Assembly (NCBI RefSeq): GCF_003390865.1
Contig: NZ_QMEJ01000002.1
Coordinates: 434,001 to 498,000, forward strand
Direction of reading: 5' to 3'
DNA: 64,000 bases
Source: Tropicimonas sp. IMCC34011
GTDB lineage: Bacteria > Pseudomonadota > Alphaproteobacteria > Rhodobacterales > Rhodobacteraceae
The notes beneath the pieces are model-generated. The model was not told the origin of the DNA and did no database searches. It saw only the letters and a program-made list of their open reading frames with translations. Of this stretch, positions 1-7,901 are shown one piece after another. Made by a program: the position numbers and the translations under genes. How positions within the stretch are numbered: position 1 is the stretch's first letter; each line of letters opens with the position of its first letter.

Positions 1-554
1 GCGGCCGGGACGGCATCCGGGCGCAGCGCGCGGTTCTTCCAGCCGTCGATGATCGACGCAAGCATCCGAGGCGGCCAGCGCTTCTCGTCGATTCCCTCGG
101 CCTGGATGAGCTGGCGGAGGAGCCGCAGCTGGTCGTCGGTGTCGAGGATGGTGAAGTTCGACTTCAGGTCCACCAGCTCGGCATGCCGGCGCAGCAGCTT
201 CACGCAGATCGAGTGGAACGTGCCGAGCCAGGGCATCCCCTCAGCCCCCTCGCCGAGGAGCTTGCCCACTCGGGTCTTCATCTCGCGCGCGGCCTTGTTG
301 GTAAAGGTGACGGCGAGGATCTCGTTCGGGCGCGCCGTTCCGGTCGCCAGCAGGTGCGCGATCCGGGCGGTCAGCGCGCGAGTCTTGCCGGTGCCGGCCC
401 CCGCGAGCATTAGGACGGGCCCCTCGAGGGTCTCGACCGCTTCCTTCTGCGCGGGGTTCAGCCCGTCGAGATAGGGCGCGCCGCGCCCGGCCATCGCGCG
501 CTGCGACAGGGGAACGGCGGAGGCGAAGGCGTCATGATCGTCGAAGCTGCTCAT
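1..554 (-). CDS. uvrD: UvrD/PcrA-type superfamily 1 DNA helicase, N-terminal part (cut by window edge)
   Basis: This gene reads leftward out of the window, so only about 184 N-terminal residues are present. After a short acidic leader comes the Q-motif (LNPAQKEAV), then Walker A (AGAGTGKT, motif I), motif Ia (AVTFTNKAAREMK) and the GTFHSICVKLLRRHA segment, which together are typical of UvrD/PcrA 3'-5' helicases. The family unwinds DNA in nucleotide excision repair and mismatch repair. The ATG at 552-554 gives the usual N-terminal length. UvrD, PcrA and Rep cannot be told apart from this part; UvrD/PcrA is the most likely because alphaproteobacteria usually carry that form. Confidence 0.93.
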   Translation of the reverse strand, partial: MSSFDDHDAFASAVPLSQRAMAGRGAPYLDGLNPAQKEAVETLEGPVLMLAGAGTGKTRALTARIAHLLATGTARPNEILAVTFTNKAAREMKTRVGKLLGEGAEGMPWLGTFHSICVKLLRRHAELVDLKSNFTILDTDDQLRLLRQLIQAEGIDEKRWPPRMLASIIDGWKNRALRPDAVPA

Positions 555-732
555 GGGACGACAAACTAATCGCTGCAGGTCGGAATGGAAAGCCCGCGTT
601 CGCCTTCCGTTCCGCCCAGATCCCCGTGAGGCGCCCGAATTGCGCCACGCCACCGGAACCCCGCCAGTTCCCAGGGCTTGCCCCGTGGGACATCAAGTGC
701 CGATGGCCATTCCTTCGCGCATGAGGACTTTG

Positions 733-1371
733 ATGCAGAACACGCTCTACACACCGGGCTCGGAGAGATCGGGCCTTCTGCGCATTCTGGCCGTCATCGC
801 GTTCGCGGGCGTGCTGGCCCTCGTCCTCGGCGTCCTCATCGGGCCCTTCGTCGTGCCTGCGGAGTACAACTGGATCTCGGATTCGATTTCGGACCTCGCG
901 GCGGGCCAGGGAGAAATCGTGATGGACGTGGCGCTCTACGGGTTTGCGGGAGCGCTCTTCGCCCTCGCCCTCGCAGCGGCCCACTCGCATCTGGGCGGGG
1001 ACGGCTGGACGGCTGCGATCTTCTGCCTCGTTCTCCTCGCGGGTCTCGTCGTCGTCATCGGCGCGCGCAACGAATACGGCGACAACGACACGGGCGGCGT
1101 CGTCATCCACAGCTACCTCGTCTATGCCCTCGGCGTCCTGTTCGCCGCGGTGCCCGTGCTGATGTCCGCCGGCGCAGGGCGGGAGATCGCTTGGGCGCGG
1201 CCGGTGCTGCTCGGCCTCGCCGTGCTATGGGTCATCTCCTCCGCGATCTACCTGCTCTCGCCCGATCATATCGACGGCCTGACGGAGCGTCTGGCCGGAC
1301 TGGTCGCCTGCGCGATCGTCCTCGTCCTCGGCGCCGTCTTCCGGTCGCGCGGGCGCTACCCCCGCCGCTGA
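733..1371 (+). CDS. DUF998-family integral membrane protein
   Basis: The product is about 212 residues with roughly six hydrophobic segments and the pattern YNWISDSISDLAAG shortly after the first membrane span, which resembles the DUF998 family of unknown function. The ATG at 733 is preceded by GAGGA at 723-727 with five-base spacing and starts the protein shortly before the first membrane helix; ATGs at 703 and 721 are also in frame. It diverges from the helicase gene. No enzymatic motif is visible and the function is unknown. Confidence 0.75.
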   Translation: MQNTLYTPGSERSGLLRILAVIAFAGVLALVLGVLIGPFVVPAEYNWISDSISDLAAGQGEIVMDVALYGFAGALFALALAAAHSHLGGDGWTAAIFCLVLLAGLVVVIGARNEYGDNDTGGVVIHSYLVYALGVLFAAVPVLMSAGAGREIAWARPVLLGLAVLWVISSAIYLLSPDHIDGLTERLAGLVACAIVLVLGAVFRSRGRYPRR

Positions 1372-1449
1372 CCGCCGCCGCTGCAGTCTTTACCCCCCGG
1401 AGCATCGCCCCTACACCTTATGCTGCAAATGCATAATGCGGGGACGACG

Positions 1450-4400
1450 ATGGCCGATTTCCAGAAGATCCTGATCGCGAACCGAAGTGAAATCGCCATC
1501 CGCATCATGCGCGCGGCGAACGAGCTCGGCAAGAAGACGGTCGCGGTCTACGCCGAGGAGGACCGGCTCTCCCTTCACCGCTTCAAGGCCGACGAGGCCT
1601 ACAGGATCGGCGCCGGGATGGGCCCCGTCGCAGCCTATCTCTCGATCGAGGAGATCATACGGGTCGCGAAGCAGTCGGGCGCCGATGCGGTTCACCCCGG
1701 CTACGGGCTGCTGTCCGAGAACCCCGCGCTCGTGGAAGCCTGCGCCGAGGCCGGCATCACCTTCATCGGTCCCCGCGCCGAGACCATGCGCGCGCTCGGC
1801 GACAAGGCCAGCGCCCGGCGCGTGGCGATCGAGGCCGGTGTCCCCGTCATCCCGGCGACCGAGGTCCTGGGCGAGGACATGGACGAGATCGCCCGCCAGG
1901 CCGAGGAGGTCGGCTATCCCCTGATGCTGAAGGCGTCCTGGGGCGGCGGCGGCCGGGGGATGCGGCCGATCATGGGCCCGGACGAGCTCAAGGAGAAGGT
2001 GCGCGAGGGCCGGCGCGAAGCGGAGGCCGCCTTCGGCAACGGCGAGGGCTACCTCGAGAAGATGATCACCCGCGCCCGCCACGTCGAGGTGCAGATCCTC
2101 GGCGACAAGCAGGGCAACATCTACCATCTCTGGGAGCGCGATTGCTCGGTGCAGCGCCGCAACCAGAAGGTCGTCGAGCGGGCGCCGGCGCCGTACCTGT
2201 CGGGAGCGCAGCGCGAACGTCTCTGCAACCTCGGCCGGAAGATCTGCGAGCATGTCGGCTACGAATGCGCCGGCACCGTCGAGTTCCTGATGGATATGGA
2301 AACCGGCGAGTTCTACTTCATCGAGGTGAACCCGCGCGTGCAGGTCGAGCATACGGTGACCGAGGAAGTCACCGGGATCGACATCGTCCGGGCGCAGATC
2401 CTCATCGCCGAGGGCAAGAGCCTGACGGAAGCGACCGGCGTCGCCTCGCAATACGACGTGCAGCTCGACGGACACGCGCTGCAGTGCCGTGTGACCACCG
2501 AGGATCCTCTCAACAACTTCATTCCCGATTACGGCCGGATCACCACCTACCGCTCCGCCACCGGCATGGGCATCCGGCTCGACGGCGGCACCGCCTATTC
2601 GGGCGCCGTCATCACCCGCTACTACGATTCGCTTCTGACCAAGGTCACCGCCTGGGCGCGGACGCCCGAGGCCGCGATCGCGCGGATGGACCGGGCCCTC
2701 CGGGAGTTCCGCGTGCGCGGCGTCGCGACCAACATCGCCTTCGTGCAGAACCTGCTGAAGCACCCGAAATTCGTCTCGAACGAGTATTCCACGAAGTTCA
2801 TCGACGAGACCGAGGAGCTCTTCCACTTCCCGCCCCAACGGGACCGCGCGACGAAGATCCTGACCTACATCGCCGACATCACCGTGAACGGGCATCCCGA
2901 GACGGCAGGGCGCGTGCGGCCGGCCGAGGGGATCAGGGAGCCGGTCGCGCCCGAGGCGCGCGCGGAGCCGGCCCCCGGCACCCGCACCATCCTCGACGAG
3001 TTCGGCCCGCAGGCCGTCGCGGACTGGATGCTGGACCAGAAACAGCTCCTGATTACCGACACCACCATGCGGGACGGGCACCAGTCCCTCCTTGCGACCC
3101 GGATGCGCTCCATCGACATGATCCGCGTCGCGCCCGCCTATGCTGCCAACCTGCCGCAGCTCTTCTCGATGGAGTGCTGGGGCGGCGCGACCTTCGATGT
3201 CGCCTACCGCTTCCTGCAGGAATGCCCGTGGCAGCGCCTGCGGGATCTGCGCGCCCGGATGCCCAACCTGATGACGCAGATGCTCCTGCGAGGCTCAAAC
3301 GGCGTCGGCTACACGAATTATCCCGACAATGTCGTGCAGTCCTTCGTGGCCCAGGCGGCCGAAAGCGGCGTCGATGTCTTCCGCGTGTTCGACAGCCTCA
3401 ACTGGACCGAGAACATGCGCGTCGCGATGGATGCCGTTCTCGAAAGCGGCAAGGTCTGCGAGGGGACGGTGTGCTACACCGGCAACCTGCTCGACGCCGA
3501 TCGCGCCAAGTACGACCTGAAATACTATGTCGGCATGGCGCAGGAGCTGAAGGATGCCGGCGCCCACATCCTCGGCCTCAAGGACATGGCGGGGCTTCTG
3601 AAGCCTGCCGCCGCCCGCATCCTCGTCAAGGCGCTGAAGGAGGAGGTCGGCCTGCCGGTCCACTTCCATACCCATGACACCGCCGGCATCGCCTGCGCCA
3701 CGATCCTCGCCGCGGCCGAAAGCGGCGTCGACGCGGTCGATTGCGCGATGGATGCGCTGTCGGGCAACACCAGCCAGGCAACCCTCGGCACCATCGTCGA
3801 GGCGCTGGCGCTGACGGACAGGGACACCGGGCTCGATATCGGCGCGGTGCGCGAGATCTCCAACTACTGGGAACATGTCCGCAACCATTACGCCGCCTTC
3901 GAAAGCGGCATGCAGGCGCCCTCCTCCGAGGTCTACCTGCACGAGATGCCGGGCGGTCAGTTCACCAACCTCAAGGCACAGGCCCGCTCCGTCGGTCTCG
4001 AGGAGCGCTGGCACGAGGTCGCCCAGACCTATGCCGACGTTAACCAGATGTTCGGCGACATCGTGAAGGTCACGCCCTCCTCGAAGGTGGTGGGGGACAT
4101 GGCGCTGATGATGGTGAGCCAGGGCCTCACCCGCGCCGACGTGGAGGATCCCAAGCGCGAGGTCTCCTTCCCCGATTCTGTCGTGGACATGATGCGCGGC
4201 AATCTCGGCCAGCCCCCGGGCGGATGGCCGGACAAGATCCAGAAGAAGGTCCTCCGCGGCGAGAAGCCGATGACGGAACGCCCCGGCGCCGCCCTCCCGC
4301 CCGCCGACATCGAGGGCACGCGCAAGGAGCTTCAGCAGACGTTCGAGCTGAGCGAGATCGACGACGAGGATCTGAACGGTTACCTCATGTATCCCAAGGT

Positions 4401-4890
4401 CGTCTCCGACTACCTCGGGCGGCATCAGGAATACGGGCCCGTCCGGGTTCTGCCGACGAGCACGTTCTTCTACGGCATGGAGCCGGGCGACCAGATCCAG
4501 GCGGAGATCGACCCCGGCAAGACGCTGGAAATCCGCATGGCCGCCCGCGGGGAAACGAATGACGAGGGCATTGCCCGGGTCTTCTTCGAACTCAACGGCC
4601 AGCCCCGCACCATCCGCGTCACGGACCGCAGCGTGAAGGCGACCGCGGCCGTCCGGCCGAAGGCGGAGATCGGCAATGCCGCCCATGTCGGCGCGCCGAT
4701 GCCCGGCGTGATCGCCTCCGTCCCCGTCTCCGCCGGACAGAGCGTCGCCGCGGGCGATCAGCTCCTGACCATCGAGGCGATGAAGATGGAAACCGGCCTC
4801 TCCGCCGACCGCGACGCCACCGTCAAGGCGGTGCACGTCAAGCCGGGCGACCAGATCGATGCCAAGGACCTGCTGATCGAACTGGAATGA
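1450..4890 (+). CDS. pyc: pyruvate carboxylase
   Basis: This is a biotin-dependent anaplerotic enzyme that makes oxaloacetate from pyruvate, bicarbonate and ATP. The 1146-residue chain has the full single-polypeptide order: biotin carboxylase (start FQKILIANRSEIA, ATP-grasp loop SWGGGGRGM, EVNPRVQVEHTVTEE), carboxyltransferase (TDTTMRDGHQSL, CWGGATFDVAYRF, KDMAGLLKP, HFHTHDT), the PYC/OADA conserved domain, and a C-terminal biotinyl domain with the biotinylated lysine in EAMKMET. The length is normal for the family. The start is placed at ATG 1450 because GGGGA at 1440-1444 lies five bases upstream and the protein then starts like its relatives; an in-frame ATG at 1420 is less likely. Confidence 0.98.
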   Translation: MADFQKILIANRSEIAIRIMRAANELGKKTVAVYAEEDRLSLHRFKADEAYRIGAGMGPVAAYLSIEEIIRVAKQSGADAVHPGYGLLSENPALVEACAEAGITFIGPRAETMRALGDKASARRVAIEAGVPVIPATEVLGEDMDEIARQAEEVGYPLMLKASWGGGGRGMRPIMGPDELKEKVREGRREAEAAFGNGEGYLEKMITRARHVEVQILGDKQGNIYHLWERDCSVQRRNQKVVERAPAPYLSGAQRERLCNLGRKICEHVGYECAGTVEFLMDMETGEFYFIEVNPRVQVEHTVTEEVTGIDIVRAQILIAEGKSLTEATGVASQYDVQLDGHALQCRVTTEDPLNNFIPDYGRITTYRSATGMGIRLDGGTAYSGAVITRYYDSLLTKVTAWARTPEAAIARMDRALREFRVRGVATNIAFVQNLLKHPKFVSNEYSTKFIDETEELFHFPPQRDRATKILTYIADITVNGHPETAGRVRPAEGIREPVAPEARAEPAPGTRTILDEFGPQAVADWMLDQKQLLITDTTMRDGHQSLLATRMRSIDMIRVAPAYAANLPQLFSMECWGGATFDVAYRFLQECPWQRLRDLRARMPNLMTQMLLRGSNGVGYTNYPDNVVQSFVAQAAESGVDVFRVFDSLNWTENMRVAMDAVLESGKVCEGTVCYTGNLLDADRAKYDLKYYVGMAQELKDAGAHILGLKDMAGLLKPAAARILVKALKEEVGLPVHFHTHDTAGIACATILAAAESGVDAVDCAMDALSGNTSQATLGTIVEALALTDRDTGLDIGAVREISNYWEHVRNHYAAFESGMQAPSSEVYLHEMPGGQFTNLKAQARSVGLEERWHEVAQTYADVNQMFGDIVKVTPSSKVVGDMALMMVSQGLTRADVEDPKREVSFPDSVVDMMRGNLGQPPGGWPDKIQKKVLRGEKPMTERPGAALPPADIEGTRKELQQTFELSEIDDEDLNGYLMYPKVVSDYLGRHQEYGPVRVLPTSTFFYGMEPGDQIQAEIDPGKTLEIRMAARGETNDEGIARVFFELNGQPRTIRVTDRSVKATAAVRPKAEIGNAAHVGAPMPGVIASVPVSAGQSVAAGDQLLTIEAMKMETGLSADRDATVKAVHVKPGDQIDAKDLLIELE

Positions 4891-4966
4891 CAGGTCCGGC
4901 CACCGGAGCTTGCAACCCGCCGGGAGGCCTCTATCTCCCGGCGGTCATACCTGCATCCGGTGCATC

Positions 4967-5719
4967 ATGCTCGAGCTTCTGTCCGACCCCGCTGTCTGGG
5001 CCTCGTTCCTTACGCTGACGATCCTCGAGATCGTCCTCGGGGTCGACAACGTCATCTTCATCTCGATTGCCGCGGGTCGCCTGCCCGAAGCGCAGCGCCG
5101 CCGCGCGCGGCTCGTCGGCCTCTCGGGGGCGCTGATCCTGCGGATCGCGCTTCTGGCCTCCATCGCCTGGATCGTCTCGCTGTCCGAGCCCATCCTGACG
5201 ATCCTCGGCTTCGATCTGTCCTGGCGGGACGTGATCCTGATCGCCGGCGGTCTCTTCCTGATCTACAAGGCCGCCACCGAGATCTTCGCTGAGGTCGAGG
5301 GCGGCCCCCACGGCGAGACGAAGGTCGCCGAAGCGACATTCGCCGCCGTCATCGCGCAGATCATGGTGCTGGACCTCGTCTTCTCCCTCGACAGCGTCAT
5401 CACCGCCGTGGGGATCGCCGACCACCTGCCGGTCATGATCGCCGCCGTGGTCGTCGCGATCCTCGTCATGATGGCCGCCGCTACGCCGATCGCAAACTTC
5501 GTCGAGGCCCATCCCTCGACCAAGATGCTGGCCCTCGCCTTCCTCGTCATGGTCGGCATGGCGCTGGTTGCCGACGGCTTCCACCAGCACATCGAGCGGG
5601 GGTTCATCTATGCCGCCATGGTCTTCGCCGGCGGCGTCGAGGTGCTGAACCTTATCCGCGGCAAACGTCGTCGCCGCGGCGAGGCCGCGCTTGCCATGGG
5701 CGAGAGGAAGCGGGCCTGA
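4967..5719 (+). CDS. TerC-family integral membrane protein
   Basis: The 250-residue protein has about seven hydrophobic helices and the TerC signatures LTLTILEIVLGVDNVIFIS near the N-terminus and QIMVLDLVFSLDSVITAVG in the middle, with paired acidic residues inside membrane helices. TerC-like proteins (YgdQ/YoaE branch) have been linked to metal ion export and tellurite resistance in other bacteria; the substrate here is unknown. The ATG at 4967 begins directly before the first helix. A trg tellurite-resistance locus lies about 29 kb away but is not linked to it. An intrinsic terminator follows. Confidence 0.9.
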   Translation: MLELLSDPAVWASFLTLTILEIVLGVDNVIFISIAAGRLPEAQRRRARLVGLSGALILRIALLASIAWIVSLSEPILTILGFDLSWRDVILIAGGLFLIYKAATEIFAEVEGGPHGETKVAEATFAAVIAQIMVLDLVFSLDSVITAVGIADHLPVMIAAVVVAILVMMAAATPIANFVEAHPSTKMLALAFLVMVGMALVADGFHQHIERGFIYAAMVFAGGVEVLNLIRGKRRRRGEAALAMGERKRA

Positions 5720-5722
5720 ACC

Positions 5723-5760
5723 AAGGCCCGGAAGGCCTCGCGCGGGTCTTCCGGCCTTTT
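5723..5760 (+). terminator. intrinsic terminator after the TerC-family gene
   Basis: An inverted repeat pairs AAGGC(C)CGGAAG with CTTCCGGCCTT (one bulged C), and the right arm runs into TTTT. It starts a few bases after the stop codon at 5719 and separates this gene from the tRNA gene. Confidence 0.7.
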
Positions 5761-5806
5761 CCTCCAACCTTACGCCACGGCGGCGGAAATTGGCGGAAAA
5801 AACCTC

Positions 5807-5835
5807 TTGCAGCCCTCGGCCACAAAGTCTAAATC
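5807..5835 (+). promoter_or_regulatory. sigma-70-type promoter of tRNA-Gly
   Basis: TTGCAG at 5807-5812 and TAAATC at 5830-5835 are separated by exactly 17 bases. The predicted transcription start would lie about 12 bases upstream of the tRNA at 5854. This is a match to consensus by eye; the start has not been mapped. Confidence 0.6.
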
Positions 5836-5853
5836 CCCGCTCACCGAAAGGAA

Positions 5854-5928
5854 GCGGGCGTAGCTCAGGGGTAGAGCATTACCTTGCCAAGGTAAGGGTC
5901 GGGCGTTCGAATCGCCTCGCCCGCTCCA
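5854..5928 (+). tRNA. tRNA-Gly (anticodon GCC)
   Basis: A complete cloverleaf can be folded. The 7-bp acceptor stem pairs GCGGGCG with CGCCCGC. The D-arm is GCTC/GAGC, the anticodon stem is TTACC/GGTAA with loop TTGCCAA, and the T-arm contains TTCGAAT. The CCA end is encoded. Confidence 0.97.
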
Positions 5929-6202
5929 TTCGGTCCTCCCATCAAAGTGCTGAAGACGGATCATTGGTCCGCGTCGTGCGTCGCGTCGTCCGTAGCGCTG
6001 GCAGCTGTTCGGGTTGCTCCGCCCGTGAAGCTGGCTGCACTGCGCCGGAGGACGCTCTCAAATCAGGCGGCGACAATACCAGTCTCGTCTGGTCCCTAGG
6101 ACACGTCCGCGATTAGAGTTCCCGGGACCGATCCCGTGACGATCCCTCGCGGCACCGCCATGTCACACTCCGCCTTCGGTCCGGGCGGACAAGGAGGGCT
6201 CC

Positions 6203-7342
6203 ATGAGCTATACCCGCATCCCCTGCACCTTCATGCGCGGCGGCACGTCCAACGCGCTGGTCTTCCGGCGCGGGGACCTGCCTGACGACGAGTCCCGCTG
6301 GCCAGCGATCTTCCTCGCCGCGATGGGATCCCCCGATCCCAACAAGCGTCAGCTCGACGGCATGGGCGGCGGCATCTCGTCGCTCTCCAAGGTCTGCGTC
6401 GTCGGCCCGCCGAGCCGGCCCGACGCCGATGTCGATTACAGCTTCTATCAGATCGGCGTCGCGGACGAGATTGTCGATGCCAGCGGCAATTGCGGCAACA
6501 TGTCCTCAGCGATGGGGCCGTTCGCCTTTGACGAGGGAATGACCACGGGCGCGGACCGCGAGGCCGCCGTTCGCATCCACAATACCAACACCGGTAAGAT
6601 CATCGTCTCCCGCTTCGAGGTCAGGGACGGGACCGCCGCGGTGTCAGGCAATCAGGCCATCGATGGCGTTTCCGGGACCGCCGCGCCGATCCGTCTGGAA
6701 TTCCTCGATCCGGGCGGCGCCGGAACAGGGCACCTCCTGCCGGCAGACGGCGAGGCCGAGAGCGTCCTCGATGTGCCGGATATCGGCAAGGTGACCCTGT
6801 CCATGGTGGACGCGGCAAATCCCTGCGTCTTCCTCGAGCCCGCCACCGTCGGCAAGACCGGAACCGAGCATCCCGAGGCGCTCGAGGCGGACGAAGACTT
6901 CATGAAGACGATGGAAGACATCCGCCGGGCCGCGTCCGTCGCCATGGGCATCGCCGAGACGCCCGAGGCGGCCGGCGGCATCCCGTCGATCCCCAAGGTC
7001 GCGATGGTTTTTCTGCCCACGGACTATACGCTTCTGTCCGGCCAAACGATGCAAGCTGACGCGTTCGACATCGGCGTGCGCATGATCTCCATCGGCAATC
7101 CGCACCGCGCGGTACCGCTCACCGGCGGGCTCTGCCTCGGCGTCGCGGCCCGTCTGCCCGGAAGCCTCCCCGCCCGCATCGCGCGGCAGAGGGAGGGGAG
7201 CCTGCGCATCGGGCATCCTTCGGGTCTTCTCGAGGTCGATGCCAGAATCGAGGACCGGAACGGAACGCCCCACGCCGTCCACGGCGCTGTCATCCGGACC
7301 GCGCGTCGCCTCTTCGAAGGGCATGTCCTCATTCCGAGCTGA
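6203..7342 (+). CDS. PrpF-family isomerase (methylaconitate / oxalomesaconate type)
   Basis: The 379-residue protein begins IPCTFMRGGTSNALVF and carries QLDGMGGGISSLSKVC and DASGNCGNMSSAMGPFA, the signature regions of the PrpF family in the diaminopimelate-epimerase superfamily. Members shift double bonds in tricarboxylates, for example 2-methylaconitate in propionate catabolism or 4-oxalomesaconate in gallate degradation. A strong ribosome binding site (AAGGAGGG) precedes the ATG. No prp or gallate genes are adjacent, so the substrate cannot be assigned from context. Confidence 0.9.
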   Translation: MSYTRIPCTFMRGGTSNALVFRRGDLPDDESRWPAIFLAAMGSPDPNKRQLDGMGGGISSLSKVCVVGPPSRPDADVDYSFYQIGVADEIVDASGNCGNMSSAMGPFAFDEGMTTGADREAAVRIHNTNTGKIIVSRFEVRDGTAAVSGNQAIDGVSGTAAPIRLEFLDPGGAGTGHLLPADGEAESVLDVPDIGKVTLSMVDAANPCVFLEPATVGKTGTEHPEALEADEDFMKTMEDIRRAASVAMGIAETPEAAGGIPSIPKVAMVFLPTDYTLLSGQTMQADAFDIGVRMISIGNPHRAVPLTGGLCLGVAARLPGSLPARIARQREGSLRIGHPSGLLEVDARIEDRNGTPHAVHGAVIRTARRLFEGHVLIPS

Positions 7343-7574
7343 CCTGATCGCTGCGACAGGCTTAGGTGCCCGGCGTCATGCTCACTTCCCGACCGCGGAG
7401 ACGCTGTCTTAGGAGCACCCCGGATCCTCTCGCCCAATGCGGCGGTGATCGTCGGGCCTTCAACCTCGCATTGCGCGCCGTGGCGATTTTGCCGCGAGCG
7501 AGCGCGGCCGCACGGAATCGCTTGCCGGAACGTGCGGTGAAAGCTACGCCGATCAGGCTTCGGTCCGCGCCACA

Positions 7575-7745
7575 TGCGCGGTGAATAGGGAACGCGGTCA
7601 GGCTTCGGGAACGGGGCCGATTCCGCGGCTGCCCCCGCAACTGTAGGCGGTGAGCGACGTCGGAACATGTCACTGCGCGATCCTCGCGCGGGAAGGCCCG
7701 GCGAAGCTGCGACCCGCAAGCCAGGAGACCTGCCGAGGTGATCAC
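7575..7745 (+). ncRNA. cobalamin (adenosylcobalamin-type) riboswitch
   Basis: The leader of btuB contains the conserved cobalamin aptamer blocks in order: AATAGGGAA, GCTGCCCCCGCAACTGTAGG, a GTCACTG segment, GGGAAGGC, and the B12 box CGCAAGCCAGGAGACCTGCC at about 7711-7735. In the family, cobalamin binding lowers expression of the downstream transport genes, which here are a complete B12 uptake operon. The outer limits are approximate because the P1 stem was not folded exactly. Confidence 0.92.
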
Positions 7746-7858
7746 CCTGTTCGGCCGCGGGGCGCGCGTCGGGCTACGGAAAAGACTTCCGTCAGCGGTG
7801 ACTTCGTCGTGCCCGTGGCGTGGTCCTGTCCCTTCCCCGTCCGGCACAACCGCAGCTG

Positions 7859-7883
7859 GCGCCCCGGGAAGGTCCCGGGGCGC
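7859..7883 (+). promoter_or_regulatory. perfect hairpin just upstream of btuB, candidate riboswitch expression platform
   Basis: An 11-bp perfect stem (GCGCCCCGGGA / TCCCGGGGCGC) closes a 3-base loop and ends 18 bases before the btuB ATG at 7902, next to the probable ribosome binding site GGGAG at 7889-7893. There is no U-tract after it, so control of translation initiation is more likely than termination. The link to the aptamer is inferred from position. Confidence 0.55.
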
Positions 7884-7901
7884 ATCACGGGAGCCCCGCC
7901 G

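Noticed and set aside
3295-4836. Long antisense open frame (513 codons) within pyruvate carboxylase
   Set aside because: It lies wholly opposite a gene with complete domain matches, has the His/Asp/Gly-rich look of a GC-rich shadow frame, and has no recognisable domain.
4931-5767. Minus-strand His/Asp-rich frame of 278 codons opposite the TerC-family gene, resembling a metal-binding protein
   Set aside because: The composition is the expected antisense of hydrophobic GC-rich codons; no start signal.
7650-7901. N-terminal extension of btuB through the riboswitch
   Set aside because: The sequence codes the B12 box and aptamer, and the signal peptide begins at 7902.
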